The notes: generated from the sequence alone by a model not told the origin. A stretch of 64,000 nt of DNA from Ptychodera flava (GCF_041260155.1 NW_027248373.1:496001-560000); one strand, 5' to 3'; positions 39,431 through 52,743 are shown, counted from the stretch's first letter. A program made the numbers and translations.

Positions 39431-39929
39431 TTACCCAAATTATTAGCTCCCATAGCCATATGTATATATGGCAATGGAAGCTATTCTTATAGGCTAGAAA
39501 AATGTATGTATGTATGTATGTCTGTATGTCTGTATGTCTGTATGTCTGTATGTCTGTCCGTCAACATCAAAAACTCCAAAACCGCTGTACATTTCATCTT
39601 GTATTTGGTTGTGTACATGGATGATGGGCTGTAGATGAGATTTTGTTCAAATGAAGTTTTCATTGCCAAAAATATGCAAATTAAGTGAAAAAATGTAAAA
39701 ACAGTCAAAATTGAAAAAACTCAATAACCACGGAGCAGATTACATGAAAAATTAGCATGTAAGTATTTTGGGCTGACATGAAATGATTCTGCCATCTTGG
39801 GTCAGTATCTTGGACTTGCCATTTTCATGAATTTTTTTTTTAATTTTCTCCCATTTTGGTCAAAAAATCTTCTTCTCTGAAACCACAAGTCCGATTGATT
39901 TGAAACTTGGTATGGAAGTGCATAGGAGT
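39431..39929. repeat. Interspersed repeat with (TGTATGTC)n start, interrupted by the BEL element
   Basis: A TATGTATG/TGTATGTC tract at 39,503-39,558 is followed by CTCCAAAACCGCTGTAC and a T-rich body, a layout common to one class of invertebrate interspersed repeat. Its right side is cut at 39,930 by the LTR element and does not resume on the other side. Confidence 0.5.
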
Positions 39930-40415
39930 TGTCTTGGAACTGCCACGAATATGCATTATTATGTAACGAACTTGCTGTGGACAATAGACACTAATTACTG
40001 AACAATAGATCATTTAGATGCAATAAGATTTACATAAGTTATTCATTTATGTTGATTATTCATTCACCCAGAATTCAGTAAGTAGTTTTTCTGTAATTCT
40101 CTCATATTTTGACCATGGATGTACATCCATGTTTTGACTTACCTGGATAAAAGCATATCAAAACTAGTAAACTTATATTAAAAGGTAATATGCTCTATTT
40201 ATGAGAGAAGTAAATGACAGTTGACTACTCAGAACGTTTCAACTAAGAACTCTAAGTTGCGTTACAACCCTAACTAAAGTTTCTGTGTACTCCATTTATC
40301 TGTGTGATAGTTTTTTGTAATAAAGGTTCTCGTTTTGTTGTTGTCTACACATCATGAGTCTATGTAACTGTGAATTCAGCGATTGACTGCTGCAACTACA
40401 TTGTGCTCTGCCACA
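39930..40415 (+). repeat. BEL/Pao 5' LTR
   Basis: 486 bp, TGT...ACA. It includes an 18 bp perfect palindrome, CATGGATGTACATCCATG (40,114-40,131), and an AATAAA polyadenylation signal near 40,319. Confidence 0.95.
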
Positions 40416-40815
40416 ATTTGGTGCCGAAACCCGGGAGAAAAGGACGACAGAAGATGATGTGAAGACTTGCTACCCGCCTTACTTGAAGATTTGAAGAACG
40501 TCTGGAACTCAAGACGCCCGAAGAAGTGCTACCTGTTCGATGATATGAAGAACCAACTCAAGACGCTTGAAGAAGTGCTACCTGCTTTACTGAAGATTTC
40601 AAGAACTTGAAAAAGTGGTACGCTTGAAGAGAATTTCGAGCCAGTGAAGATAGCCTACAACTGAAAGCTGATACTTGATCTGGTAAACCTGGAACTGAAC
40701 TGAACTGAACTGACTGAACTGAAACTTTCGACTTTGGTATACCAGATGAAACTGACTGAACTTTAAACACTTTGAAGTGGTGAGTTACCAAATAACTGAA
40801 CTCTGAACTGGTAGC
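40416..40815 (+). promoter_or_regulatory. BEL/Pao primer binding site and leader
   Basis: The tRNA primer site starts within 3 bp of the LTR end (about 40,418-40,436). The leader contains imperfect repeats of the type gaagaagtgctacctg and a GAACT run (40,690-40,720). Confidence 0.85.
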
Positions 40816-42045
40816 TTGCTATCCAAGCAAAAAGATTCAGAGCAAGAAATCTCGTCAAAAATGTCGCTTTCATATCTTAAAGGCTTGAGAACAAGATATA
40901 GAAATTTGTTGGACAAAGAGGTAGCTAAAGTTGATCCTCTAATGAGAAAACATGTCAGCACTGAAGAACTGGATCAACATATCTGGAAAATAAATTCAAT
41001 GAAATTGAAATTGAATGACTACTCTGAAAAGCTGACTGGAGTCAATGAGAAATTGTCCATTCTGGTTGAACAAACTGAAGATAAGAAAGAACAAACGATA
41101 TTTGAACAGGAAGAAGCAAGGGTTATGGACTTCCTTTCTACAGTTGAAGATGCTATAGGTGAGTTAACTGCATATGAAAAACACCTTCAGGGAAGTAAAG
41201 CAAGCATACATACAGGCCTAGAAAAGCAGATGGAAAAACTGATGGAGATTCAAATTCAAATGCAACAGCATACCAAAGAACTCTTACAAGCCCAGGCACC
41301 ACAACATCCCCCACAAGTGCCTTTTCAGGAACAGAGTACATCTGTTGCTGTGAAACTTCCAAAACTTGACTTGAATTGCTTCGATGGAGATGTCCTGAAG
41401 TGGAAAGAGTTTTGGGATTGCTTTGAATCTGCTATACACAAGAACCCTAAATTATCTGCCATCGAGAAGTTCAACTACTTAAGAAGTAAACTAAGTGGAG
41501 ATGCTATTGAAGCTATTGCAGGTATGGCTTTAATCAATGAGAACTACGAAATAGCTATCAAGTTACTTCAAGAGAGATTTGGTGATGAACAAACTGTTAT
41601 TAATACCCACTACAATAAGATCATGAATCTGACTGCAGCAGCAAACGAAACCAATAGTTTGCGATGTCTTTACGATACTATTGAGAAGCACCTACAAAGT
41701 CTGGCAGTAATGGGTCAAGATGTAAATCAAGATATATTCGTCTCCTTGATTACATCTAAACTTCCTAAAGAGGTGTTATTCCAACTTGAAATACAAAAGG
41801 GTCGAGAAGATAAGTGGACTGTACAAAAACTTCGACAACTTCTTGGCTCCTATATTGGTGCATTAGAATCAGCAGAACAATTTCCTTCAGCCTCACAAGA
41901 TAAAAGAAATTTTAAGAGTTTGTCACTGAATACCGCCAAGCCATTCCCGAAAGTGTCTCAAAGATCATCAGCAGAAGCACTTGTTATCAGTGAGAAGGGG
42001 AATTATCAGTGAGAAGGGGAAGTTTCTGCAGAAAGTTGACAAGGT
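40816..42045 (+). pseudogene. BEL/Pao gag-like part
   Basis: A Lys/Glu-rich coiled-coil N-terminus, a Gln/Pro linker near 41.28 kb, then LPKLDLNCFDGDVLKWKEFW near 41.36 kb, which opens the conserved capsid-like gag domain of Pao elements (DUF1759-type). It continues through AIEKFNYLRSKLSGDA and TINTHYNKI-like helices. It would form the intracellular particle. It is considered together with the rest of the element as a fossil. Confidence 0.85.
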
Positions 42046-45000
42046 GAGGCCCAGAAAATGTGTTTACTGTGAACAATCACACTGGAGTGACCAATGCATT
42101 GACTATCCAACAATAGAAGCTCGCAAGAAGAAGATTAAAGGTAACTGCTATATCTGTCTTAAGAAAGGTCATATGTTAAAGGACTGCCCTGTAGAAAAGC
42201 CTTGCTTCTTTTGCCGTCAAAGGAGGAATCACCACAGTAGCCTATGTCCAAAGAAATTTCCTGTGGTAGCAACAGAATCCTCAATGCCAAACCAAGCAAC
42301 TTTACCTGTCAGTACATCAGTGAACTTAGAAAAGGCCATGATCGCTTCAGGTGAAATGGTTTTGATGCAAACGGCTACAACTAGAATCCAGAATCCTACT
42401 TCTTCCTTGGCTGACACTGTTCGTATACTACTAGACTCTGGCAGTCATAGGTCCTACATAACTGAGAAACTGGCCAAGAAATTGAAGCTGAAATTCGGCA
42501 AGGTTGAAGAAATTTATCTAGTTACATTTGGAACTGAGAAAACCAAAGTCATCAAAGCACCTGTCACTACACTTAATATAACTCTCAAAGATAATACTGA
42601 AATGACTATCTCAGCAAATGTTGTTCCTAAAATAACTGGAACCATCCAGAGAATGCCTATTGATCCAGAGATTTGCCAACATTGGGAGACACTATGGAAA
42701 GATATTCCACTTGCTGACTCTCTCCCAAATGATGTTGAAACTTCCACCATCGAGTTGTTGATAGGAAATGACTACTACCTAGATATGATCCTACCACAGA
42801 AAATTCAGGTTCATCCTGGATTATACCTACTGGGATCAAGATTAGGATGGATACTCACTGGTAGAACTAATGGAATCTCTGAACAACACACGGAACCAAA
42901 TATGCTGATCCTTACCATGGGTACTCAGGTGTGGTCAGAATCTTCTACGTTCACCAATCCAGATTCTTCCTTACCAATCAAGCCAAACCTTGATGACTTT
43001 TGGAATTTGGAAACGATTGGCATAAAGGATTCCTACCAAGAATCTGATGATGATAAGGCACTGCAACACTTCAATCAAACTATCAAATTCAAATATGGAC
43101 GATATCATGTAAAATGGCCATGGAAGGAAGAAGAGCCTGACATTCCTGAAAATAGAGAATTGGCATATGGTCGACTGAAGTCACTTGTCAAAAAACTTGC
43201 AAAGAATCCTGAATTGCTTGAGAAGTACAATTCTATCATTATGGACCAGACAAACAAACGTGTTATTGAGCCAGTGACGAGCGAAAGTGAAGACGGACCT
43301 ATCAAGCACTACATCCCTCATCATGCTGTCATTAATGCAGCTAAGGCAACAACTAAAGTTCGAATTGTCTATGATGCATCTGCAAAAGTTGGTAAAGAAA
43401 GCAAGAATCTTAATGAGTGCCTATATCGTGGACCTGTTATGCTGCAAAACCTATGTGGCCTGCTGATGCGATTCAGACTTCCCAAAATTGCAATCATAGC
43501 AGACATTGAGAAGGCTTTCCTTCAAGTTGGTTTACAAAATCCAGATAGAGATGTCACTCGATTTTTCTGGCTGAAAGACCACAAGGACCCTCATGTAGAA
43601 GGTAACATCCAAATTTACAGATTTTGTAGAGTGCCATTTGGAGTCATCTCAAGTCCGTTCCTTCTTGCTGCTACTGTCGATCATCACCTGAAGAAATATG
43701 AAAGTCCCACAGCAGAAAAGGTACGAGAAAATATCTACGTTGATAACTTGATAACTGGGACAGGTTCCTCTGAACAGGCCTACAATTTCTACACTGAAGC
43801 AAAGCAAATATTTCAAGATGCATCCATGAACCTTCGTGATTGGTCCTCAAACTCTCAAGAGTTGTTGAGTCATATTCCAGAATACGACCAATCAAAATCA
43901 AAGAAGATCAAAGTCCTTGGTACAGGTTGGAATGTACAAGAAGAGGTTCTGACTGTTTCTGGTCCAGACAAAGACAAAATATCTTCAGTTGCAACTAAGA
44001 GAGAAGCACTTCAAGCTGTGTCATCAGTCTTTGATCCGCTGGGTTTTCTAATACCTGTGACTCTGAAAGCCAAGCTCTTTCTGCAAGAATTATGGAAGGA
44101 CAACTTGAAGTGGGATGACAAACTTCCTGAACCTAGACAAAGCCAATGGTACAGTATTGCTGAAGACTTAATGATTGTCAAAACTTGTCAGATTCCTAGA
44201 TTCATAGGAACAGAAAAAAATGACGGACAAATGAAATACGAGCTTTTCTGCTTCTGTGATGCTTCAAATCGTGCATATGCAACGGTAGTTTACCTTGGCA
44301 TCCAAACTGAAGAAAAATGCCAAGTCAACATGGTGTTCTCCAAAAATCGACTTTGCCCACAAAAGAGATTGACTGTACCTAAGTCTGAACTCTTAGCTGT
44401 TCTTATTGGTGTACGAAGTCTTAACTTCGTTCAGAAGGAACTTAAATTGCCACTTTCAAATCGTATGTTGTGGTCTGATTCTCAGTGTGTCCTGAAATGG
44501 ATCAGAAGCAAAAGACAACAAGAAGTGTTTGTGGAAAATCGACTGAAGGAAATCAGAGCTGAGAAAGATATCCAATTCCGATACATCTCTACTAGTGAAA
44601 ACCCTGCTGATGTGGCAACAAGAGGAACTTCAGTTCAAGAACTTCAGAAAATGTCAAGCTGGTGGCATGGTCCTGAATGGTTGGTAACTTCAAAACAGTC
44701 ATGGCCAACGTGGAATTTTGAGGTAGAGTTGCATGAAACAGATCTTGTTGCTGGGGAGGATCCGAATTGGAAAAATGACACTGATGAGGACCCTCAAGGT
44801 GAAAATGCAACTGATGAAAAAGTGAATTCGCCCATGAATATTGATGACAAAAGGTTCTCATCACTACTGAAACTTCTACGGGTAACAGCATGGGCCCTGA
44901 GATTTATCAAGTTGCTCAAGAAACAAAGGCAGTTGGGACCCCTTACAGCACAGGAATTGAGAGAAGCAAAACTTTTATGGGAACGTGAAGTCCAGAGACG

Positions 45001-46486
45001 ATCATTTCCTGCTGTCATAAAGGCTGCCAGATGTAACCAGAAAAGTAACTTAAAAGAGCAACTTGGTCTGCAGATTCATGAAGATGGTTTACTGCACTGT
45101 CATGGAAGACTTGCGAATGCAGAAATCACTGAAGGAGCTAGATTTCCAAAACTTCTTCCGAAGAAAGACCACTTTACTGACTTGGTGATCAAGGACTATC
45201 ATAAGAAACGTCTTCATTCTTGAATCTGTCAGACTTTGCTTCAAATTCGTCATGAATATTGGATACCTCAAGGCCGTTCAGCAGTCAGACGAATCTTATA
45301 CTTCTGCAGAACTTGCCGCAGACATGATGGTGGTCCATTTCGAATGCCAGTCATGCCACCACTACCAAAAGGAAGAGTTACCCAATCAACGCCTTTCACA
45401 TATACCGGCTTAGACTATCATTGTCCACTGTGCCTAAAGGAAATCTCAACCACCAAGAAAGTATGGGTATGTCTTTTTACTTGTCTTGCTGTAAGAGCTA
45501 TCCACTTAGAACTGGATCAGTTTATACTGTGTCTACAAAGATTCTTTGCTCGATGTGGGATACCAGAACACATAACTTCTGACAATGCCCCACAATTCAA
45601 GTTGGCAAAAACCATCATCGACAAGACCTCAAAGAAGATCTTATCGGATCCTGGTGTAAGAAGCTATGCAGCCAACCAAGGAGTCCAGTGGCACTTCATT
45701 GTGGAGCTTGCACCATGGATGGGAGGTTTCTATGAAAGACTTGTTGGTGTTGTGAAGAAATGTCTCCGTAAAGCAATCGGGAAGGTCTGCTTCACATATG
45801 ATCAGCTGCAGACTGTACTGGCAGAAGTAGAAGCAGTTGTGAACTCACGACCACTAGTATATGTTGGAGATGATATCAACTCGTCTATTACATTGACACC
45901 ATCTCATTTCCTCACACTCAATCCTTCTACTGGAATTCCTGGAACTGAAACTGAAGATGTAGATCCAGAATACCTGCCAAAAATGAGCACATCTGCAAAG
46001 CTACTTCAAACTTGGAAGAAAGGACAAAGCCATCTGAACAGGTTTTGGCAGATCTGGCGAGATGACTACCTCCTAACCTTGAGAGAACGTTTTCAAACTC
46101 GCCACAAAGGTCCAAGGAATCAAGTTCCATACAAACCTAGTCCAGGCGATGTAGTACTGTGTAAAGAAAACTTACCTCGTGGCACATGGAATCTTGGGAA
46201 AATTCAGAATGTGATCAAGAGCAGTGATGGTGAGATAAGAGCTGTGAAAGTTCTATTCCCTTCCAAGAAAACAATCACCCGGCCATTGAAACTTCTGTAC
46301 CCTATTGAATGTCCCGAAATGTCTGGAGCTGAGGATAAGACGGACAAAGTACAACAACCAAAGGAAACTGAACAGAATCAACTGAAGGACGACTTGCAAT
46401 GTTTAAGAAGACAACCCAACCGACAAGCTGCGGAAATTGCCAAGAAACGAATAGAGCAACAGCTACGCCCTGGACATGCAATTTAA
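42046..46486 (+). pseudogene. BEL/Pao zinc knuckle, protease, reverse transcriptase, RNase H and integrase parts
   Basis: Two to three CCHC/CxxC knuckles (CYICLKKGHMLKDC near 42.15 kb) come first. The protease core is LLDSGSHRSYI (42.43 kb). Reverse transcriptase shows IVYDASAK (43.37 kb), ADIEKAFLQVGL (43.50 kb) and YVDNLITG (43.74 kb). RNase H shows FCDASNRAYA (44.26 kb), SELLAVL (44.38 kb) and SDSQCVLKWI (44.48 kb). Integrase has a zinc-like N-terminus (45.24-45.33 kb), a first aspartate in YTGLDYHCPL, a second in TSDNAPQFK and a glutamate in GGFYERLVGV. All catalytic signatures are recognisable. It is one of the best preserved elements of the window but not entirely unbroken. Confidence 0.93.
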
Positions 46487-46509
46487 CAAAACGCTTTTTG
46501 TCGGGGGAG

Positions 46510-46992
46510 TGTCGTGGAACTGCCACGAATATGCATTATTATGTAACGACTTGCTGTGGACAATAGACACTAATTACTGAACAATAGATCATTTAGATGC
46601 AATAAGATTTACATAAGTTATTCATTTATGTTGATTATTCATTCACCCAGAATTCAGTAAGTAGTTTTTCTGTAATTCTCTCATATTTTGACCATGGATG
46701 TACATCCATGTTTTGACTTACCTGGATAAAAGCATATCAAAACTAGTAAACTTTATTAAAAGGTAATATGCTCTATTTATGAGAGAAGTAAATGACAGTC
46801 GACTACACAGAACGTTTAAACTAAGAACTCACGTTGCGTTACAACCCTAACTAAAGTTTCTGTGTACTCCATTTATCTGTGTGATAGTTTTTTGTAATAA
46901 AGGTTCTCGTTTTGTTGTTGTCTACACATCATGAGTCTATGTAACTGTGAATTCAGCGATTGACTGCTGCAACTTCATTGTGCTCTGCCACA
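46510..46992 (+). repeat. BEL/Pao 3' LTR
   Basis: 483 bp, the same TGT...ACA termini and palindrome as the 5' LTR, preceded by a G-rich polypurine tract (GTCGGGGGAG). It abuts a reverse-transcriptase fragment without a matching target duplication. Confidence 0.95.
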
Positions 46993-47690
46993 CCTCAGAA
47001 ATCTGGATGTAAGAGGATTGCCAAGCGATTTAACAACACATACAGATATATCGATGATCTCATCAGTTTAAACAATCCTGGTATATCCAATTATCTACAC
47101 CACATCTACCCAGATGATTTAGAAATAAAAGAAGCAACTGAAAGTGTGGACTCGGCTTCATACCTAGACGTAATGTTTGAAATTAGACAAAATACACTAT
47201 ATACTAAGCTGTATCACAAAAGAGACGATTTCAATTTTGAAATCATAAACTTCCCTTTTTGTCGAGCAATATACCATCATCTCCAGCTTATGGTGTGTAT
47301 ATTTCACAACTTCTTAGATACAGTAGAGCATGCAATTCATATGAAGACTTTCGAGTTAGACACAGCCTATTAGCTCAAAAGTTAGTGAGGCAAGGGTTCT
47401 CAGAAAGTCGATTAGTGAAATCATTTAAGAAGTTCTACGGTAGATACGGAGATGTTGTATCAAAATATGACCTGTCTGTTACTCAAATGATGAGTGACAG
47501 CATACCAAATTTTGACTCACAAAAGTAATTTGGTGAATTCACCAAATAACAATGGATTTGTCGCTTTGGGTCAATCTTGACGGGTGCGGCTAGCTGGCAG
47601 GGTACGCTTACCCATTCCGGACACCTGGTACCACACTACTTTGTGGTTCAAGATGACCCCATTGCCTTTGTCATTTTCAATATGTTCCTT
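46993..47690 (+). mobile_element. Penelope-like or related reverse-transcriptase fragment, 3' end
   Basis: It begins with TYRYIDDLISLNN (YIDD-type catalytic box, near 47.04 kb), then ASYLDVMFEI, TKLYHKRDDFNFEIINFPF and, in a second frame, SSPAYGVYISQLLRYSRACN then FYGRYGDVVSKYDLSV. The frame changes near 47.26 kb. It ends in a conserved non-coding tail (GACGGGTGCGGCTAGC, GGTACGCTTACCC, about 47,579-47,616). This is the C-terminal half of a widespread invertebrate reverse transcriptase. It is 5' truncated at the LTR junction. Confidence 0.65.
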
Positions 47691-50114
47691 GGACCTGGTA
47701 AATTTCTTAGTTACCTTGAATGATAACGATTATTGGACCTGATTTGATGTCTATTTTCAACTTCAAATGAGCATTCTGTTCATTTTCACTGATTTCAGTA
47801 AAGAGCACTCTCAAAACATTGCTCTGATCATTTTGAAGAAAAAGAAACAGTAAAAGGAGGTACCCTTGAGCTCCTATTAATTGAGTTAGGGGGTCCTGAA
47901 ATACCCAACTGCAAACAGTCTTACTTTTTCGGCATTTTTTTCATATTTTCAGCAAATACATGAATAAAAATTGATATTGATATTGTCATTTTCTGATTTT
48001 TGTATATGCCGTGTAGGGTACTGTAACACGACAAGAAAAATGATGAGAAAACAGTATTGCCCCATCTTGCTTTTCGAGATACGTCTTATAGAAATATGAC
48101 ATAACCTTTGAATTGATGTAGTTTCTCTGCTTTTAGATATTCAGCCCTTAAACATGTAGGGAGCTGATTAAGACTTGAAGTATTGCTATTTCCTGAAATA
48201 TAGACTTCGAAAAATTGCTTTACTAATGACTGTTACACTGTGTGAGGAAAAATGAGTCATGCTGAACAGTTGATGAAGTTAGGTGATGATGTTGGTGAAT
48301 AGCTGTTAGAAAAACTGCTGAGTCAGCATATTTTTGCAGATTTGTTTGTATAAAAAGGCATAATCTTGGCATTTCATCTTGAAATGCAGCACGCAGACAC
48401 CACCAATTGTACATACCAATAAATTTTTATTCCAAGTCTTTTATGAAAGTTTCAAGAAAATGACTATTACAAGGATGTGTTCTTGCATTTGTACAAGTAA
48501 ACCTTTGGAATCGCCTAATATTGCACTATTCCTGCCTTCATCCAACTGTCAGTACATCGGTTGGCAATGTCAACATTTGCTCATTTTGGCAAAACATGCC
48601 AGGTTTTCACTGTTCTAAATATAATTCACCGTTCTCAAACTTCAATGTAACTTATTTCATCATGATTTCAACATAAGTAAGTGTACAACAGCACCATTTT
48701 TGAACAGACACATTTCAAGGCAATCTTGAAAATCTTGAGATTGGTTTATCAAGAGGATATTGTGGACAAAAATGGACAAAATGAGAAAAATTCAGCATTA
48801 AGGTAGTATGAGCCTCAAAAGTGAAAGACTTTAATTTTTGCTCAAACTTTCCTAAACGAAACTTTTAAACATTCTCTTACTAAACCCTTTTAAACATTCT
48901 CTTACTAAACCAACAATAAAATTGGGGTTATCATGAAAGTTTGGAACTAGCAAAACAAATTATCGAACACTGTGTGATATTTGAAACTTAAAATAGTTGC
49001 CAACCCTGTGTTAATTCCATGGGGGATAATTAAATTTTGGATATTTGAAAAACTAAGAGAGTGAAAGTTTTTCTTTCTCAAAGAGCTTTAAAATGAGCCT
49101 GCACAAGTGGTTTATAAGAAAAGAATTATAGAAATTTGAGAATCAGAATGTCTGTCCCAAAGGCACGTTCTACCATAAGTGACAGCTACATCACTGTAAA
49201 ATTTAAAACTTCTACAGAAAACATGAGCTTTCTCGATCTAAAGCTCCTATAACCCTAATATCAACATCAGCTGACCTGTTAATTGTCCCTGAGTTTTTGA
49301 TTTTAACTTTTTAAGCCAATTTGCATATTTTGACAAAAGGTATCCCTTATCAATATGACCCAGTAGTGGTTCTAAAGTTTTTGCACTCGTCTGATACAGG
49401 CATTGATATTTGCTGATACCTCCATTTGCTATATGCATATAATATATTACAATGTAAGGGCTTGAGTGTCTATTCTTTGAATTATTGTGATGTATTCAGT
49501 TGGTTCATTTTGCTTATGAGTAATAAACCTCGCAAAATACTATTACAATTTAATTAAAATTAATAGTGAAAGTGTTATATAAAACTGGATTGTGATATAA
49601 CTAGACATGTACACGGCTTGATTACGACTACGACTGCGAGAAAAGCGTGCATCTGACATGGACCATGGGAAGTTAGCGATCGATCACGTGAAGCGAGATT
49701 GTGAAATTGCCTTTCTTCAATTAAACAATGTCACGGTTTGAACCTCCGAAATTCCAAAGCTATTTGAAAGTCGAAAACAAAACTCAAGTAAAATAAATTC
49801 ACAAACTTAAAGATATATAAACTTTAGCTTGGCTCCTTCAAGTTTTGACAAGCATGACCTGTTGACGCAGCAAAGAAATAAATTTCGTTCTCAATCAGTT
49901 GCCTTCAACGGGCCCGCCGCATACACCGTCTAGGCTATACGTTTTTATTGGACGTTTATATGAGAAACAGGATTGTTGTCAGAGTAAATTACACTGTGTT
50001 ACCTTGACTTGAAGTGCTGCGGTTCCACTTTATATCCAAATCTTTGGATCTGAGCACACATTCTGCTACTCAACTCGAGCCTAGCGATAGCCTTCATCGC
50101 ACTGTCTCCACCAA
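47691..50114. other. AT-rich spacer with a tandem 25 bp duplication
   Basis: No gene seen. At 48,863-48,911 the unit cttttaaacattctcttact + aaacc occurs twice. The surroundings (48.8-49.2 kb) look like a degenerate interspersed repeat. Confidence 0.45.
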
Positions 50115-50117
50115 TTA

Positions 50118-50385
50118 GGCCAAAGTAATTAAATTCTTTGTTTTGCGTCCCCACCCGCGTAGGTTTTTAAGGTTTTCATGAAAAACGCACACAATGTATT
50201 TGAATAGGAAATTTTAGGACATGACCGCTTAGCTTTTCTGAACTAAAATTTTGTTACAATTTTTTTTATTTGCTGCAATCAAATTACATTGTGTTAATTT
50301 TCTTGTGTGCGTTTCTCAGCCGCTTAGACGCGTACATTTTCCCATTTAGAGTGGACGCAAAACAAAGAATTTAATTACTTTGGCC
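50118..50385. mobile_element. MITE, 268 bp, TTA target duplication (Harbinger-like)
   Basis: Perfect inverted termini of at least 30 bp begin GGCCAAAGTAATTAAATTC. The element is flanked by TTA at 50,115-50,117 and 50,386-50,388. Inner inverted pieces (around cgcacacaatgta and acattgtgt) extend the pairing. Non-coding. The length, termini and TWA duplication fit a PIF/Harbinger MITE. Confidence 0.85.
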
Positions 50386-50388
50386 TTA

Positions 50389-52378
50389 CCAATGAGGCTC
50401 CTTAATCACTTTCTACTGATAGAAACTTTGTTAAGCTTTGTCTGATTGGCTAAATTGCAGGGAGTGATCCGTCTACTGCCAATTAAAATGTATGTTCCTC
50501 AATATGGTGATACAAATGCAAATGTGGTTGCTGTCTTCGTCCAGTCAACACCGAGTAGAGCTGAAGCCATCCTCATTTTGCAATATTAAAAGCGATCAAT
50601 TTTTGATAGCTATTTTCCTTGCAAACGATCTGAAATTCATTATGTCGAACTAAAAATGAAAATCAAAACATGAACTGGCAGGAGAAGTGTTTTCTCCAGG
50701 GACCATGCACGCGCTGAAATCGACAGTCAAGACTTTTTCCGTTCGATTTCCACAAACATTACACCAGTTTCGTTCGTAAAAGTAGTTTTGGAATATTAAT
50801 GAACCAGCAATGACTAGACTAGCTGTCCCCCAAGCTCAGTGTGGCTGTGAATAAAGATGGCCTATATGCTCCTGACGTCACAGAGTATCCATCACTGGTT
50901 TCATTTAGGTTTGGAGTCACACTTTAAAGGCCCACACGGATTTTTTTACTGTAAAGTACAAATTGTTTTACTCTGATCTCGAAAAAGTGAGTTTGGGTCT
51001 TTTTCAGAATCACACGTATGATTGACCTAAAATATCGCAGTCTCGGTCAATCCACTCCTCGGGTTAAAATCTTAAAATAGTCGAAACCAGCTCGTAAAAG
51101 GCGAAAATCCCGTTTGAAGACACCAAAGCTATGGACCCACAGCTAGGTCTAACCATGATAGCTCGCAGAGTTTGCTGCCGCAATGATCAACCACACCAGA
51201 TCTGAAGGTTCGTCCATTTTACATCGAGGGGCATTATTTTTAAAGGAAAGGGAATATTGAAATAAATGCAAAAACTGAAGCTAGTCTTTTTTAAATGACC
51301 AAGAATACATGTGTATTGAACCAGAAGCGTAGCTCAAGGCGTGCTTGTAATTCGTTAATTATGACCGATGGCTCTCAAGTTTCCATCAGTTTCGCCAGTT
51401 TCAATGGCTTGCCATGAACAGGCCATGAACTCAACGTCAACACACAGTGATACTCAATGTCGCCCACTGTAAAAGTTTATGGCGGGAGTTACTGAACATG
51501 TCTTGCAAAAATACACAAAATTGTCGTTGCTGCCATTCGAAGTTTCTCTGCGCTGTTTGTGATCCACGAAACTAGTCGCCTTATTACCAATCTCTCAATA
51601 TTTCACCAACTATCAGTTACCGGAGATCACTGCTGCAGGTTGCCTTTCCACGAACTGACGTACGTTCTTCCTCCCTGTAATGTGCATTCTCTTGATGGAT
51701 TAGTTAAAGGTAATAAATATAACTAGGCATGAAGATAAACTGTTGGCCCTATAGTTTCTGTTCAGCCAGACAGTTATGACTGTTACACTAAGTCAATAAA
51801 TATAAGAAGGTATGAAGATAAACTGTTGGCATGTTGTGAAGGGCCGTGTACCCCTAGACCTCCAAGTAAGCTCCGTGAACTAAAGAAATCATCTGGCCAC
51901 TCCAATATTAGACTTTTTTTGTGTGTGTGTGTGGGGGGGGGGGGGGGCAAAAGTATTCCCCAAGTGGAAGAAGGGAACTTGAAGAGTTCTCAGTCTGTCA
52001 GGAGAGGTACATCAAAATTGCCTTGATTTTCCTGCTACCATACCCTGTTCCTCCAGAGGTGATTGTTCATACAGTTTTTTAATGTACTTTTTCCTGTAAT
52101 TCTTGAACCAGTTTATACTTTGACAAACCTGTACTCTTTGTTTGCAGATGTATGCCAAGTGCCCTCACGCCGCCACTGTAGAAGCCCGGTTACTTTTGTT
52201 TCTTTGTTTCATCTTTGCCATCCTTTGATGTTATCCAAACAGCACAGGAGTTGTGTGTATAATTTGCGGCAGAGGGCGCATCTCATTGACAAGGACTTGA
52301 ATGAGCAACTTGAATGTTGTATACAGATAATGAAATTCTGCACATACGCACACGACGATTAATTAGATAGGGTGGAGT
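50389..52378. other. Spacer with short direct repeats and a G-rich run
   Basis: No confident gene. ataagaaggtatgaagataa-like sequence with aactgttggc occurs twice (51,720-51,750 and 51,801-51,832). A GT run plus 16 G lies at 51,907-51,947. A short + strand frame near 52.24-52.31 kb (VYNLRQRAHLIDKDL) faintly resembles the closing motif of LINE proteins, too weakly to call. Confidence 0.4.
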
Positions 52379-52379
52379 A

Positions 52380-52381
52380 TT

Positions 52382-52446
<65 letters not shown>

Positions 52447-52743
52447 TATATTATATATATATAATATATATATTCAAAAGTAGTTAAACAGTTTAAATTC
52501 ACTCAGATGGAAATAAATACAGCAATGATGTAAAGTAATGTCATGCAAGTGCAAACAATAAACCACTATGGGTTCTCTATGATTATGTCAAATGAATGAT
52601 GAAGATATGACATCAGCAGGATTAGTTTATAACAATTAATATACAGCAAAGAAATAACATCATCAAAATCTCCTAGGTGTTCATCAGTTATTTACCAAGG
52701 CGACTGTTTCGGGGATTTGAAAACAATACAGTCAACTGCCTTT
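52380..52743 (+). repeat. (TA)n plus interspersed repeat, copy 2
   Basis: (TA)n at 52,387-52,472, then 52,474-52,743 matches 25,863-26,133 in the same orientation with few differences and one-base length changes. See the copy 1 entry for its hammerhead-like boxes. Confidence 0.8.

Larger units (their letters stand above)
39930..46992 (+). mobile_element. BEL/Pao LTR retrotransposon, nearly whole
   Basis: A 7.06 kb element with LTRs at 39,930-40,415 and 46,510-46,992. A primer binding site (TGGTGCCGAAACCCGGGA) follows the 5' LTR and a G-rich polypurine tract precedes the 3' LTR. Parts in order: gag-like coiled-coil protein (about 40.86-42.0 kb), zinc knuckles (about 42.05-42.26 kb), aspartic protease (DSG, about 42.43 kb), reverse transcriptase (about 43.3-43.8 kb), RNase H (about 44.25-44.6 kb) and integrase (about 45.25-46.1 kb). 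The gene order and YVDN reverse-transcriptase box fit BEL/Pao. It looks nearly whole, with about two breaks. LTRs differ by roughly 2%, which suggests a young copy, unless the two LTRs come from different insertions. No target duplication is seen. Confidence 0.95.

Noticed and set aside
51826-52362. A possible small gene with VYNLRQRAH
   Set aside because: Similarity to LINE C-termini is too short and low; no supporting frame or tail repeat was found.
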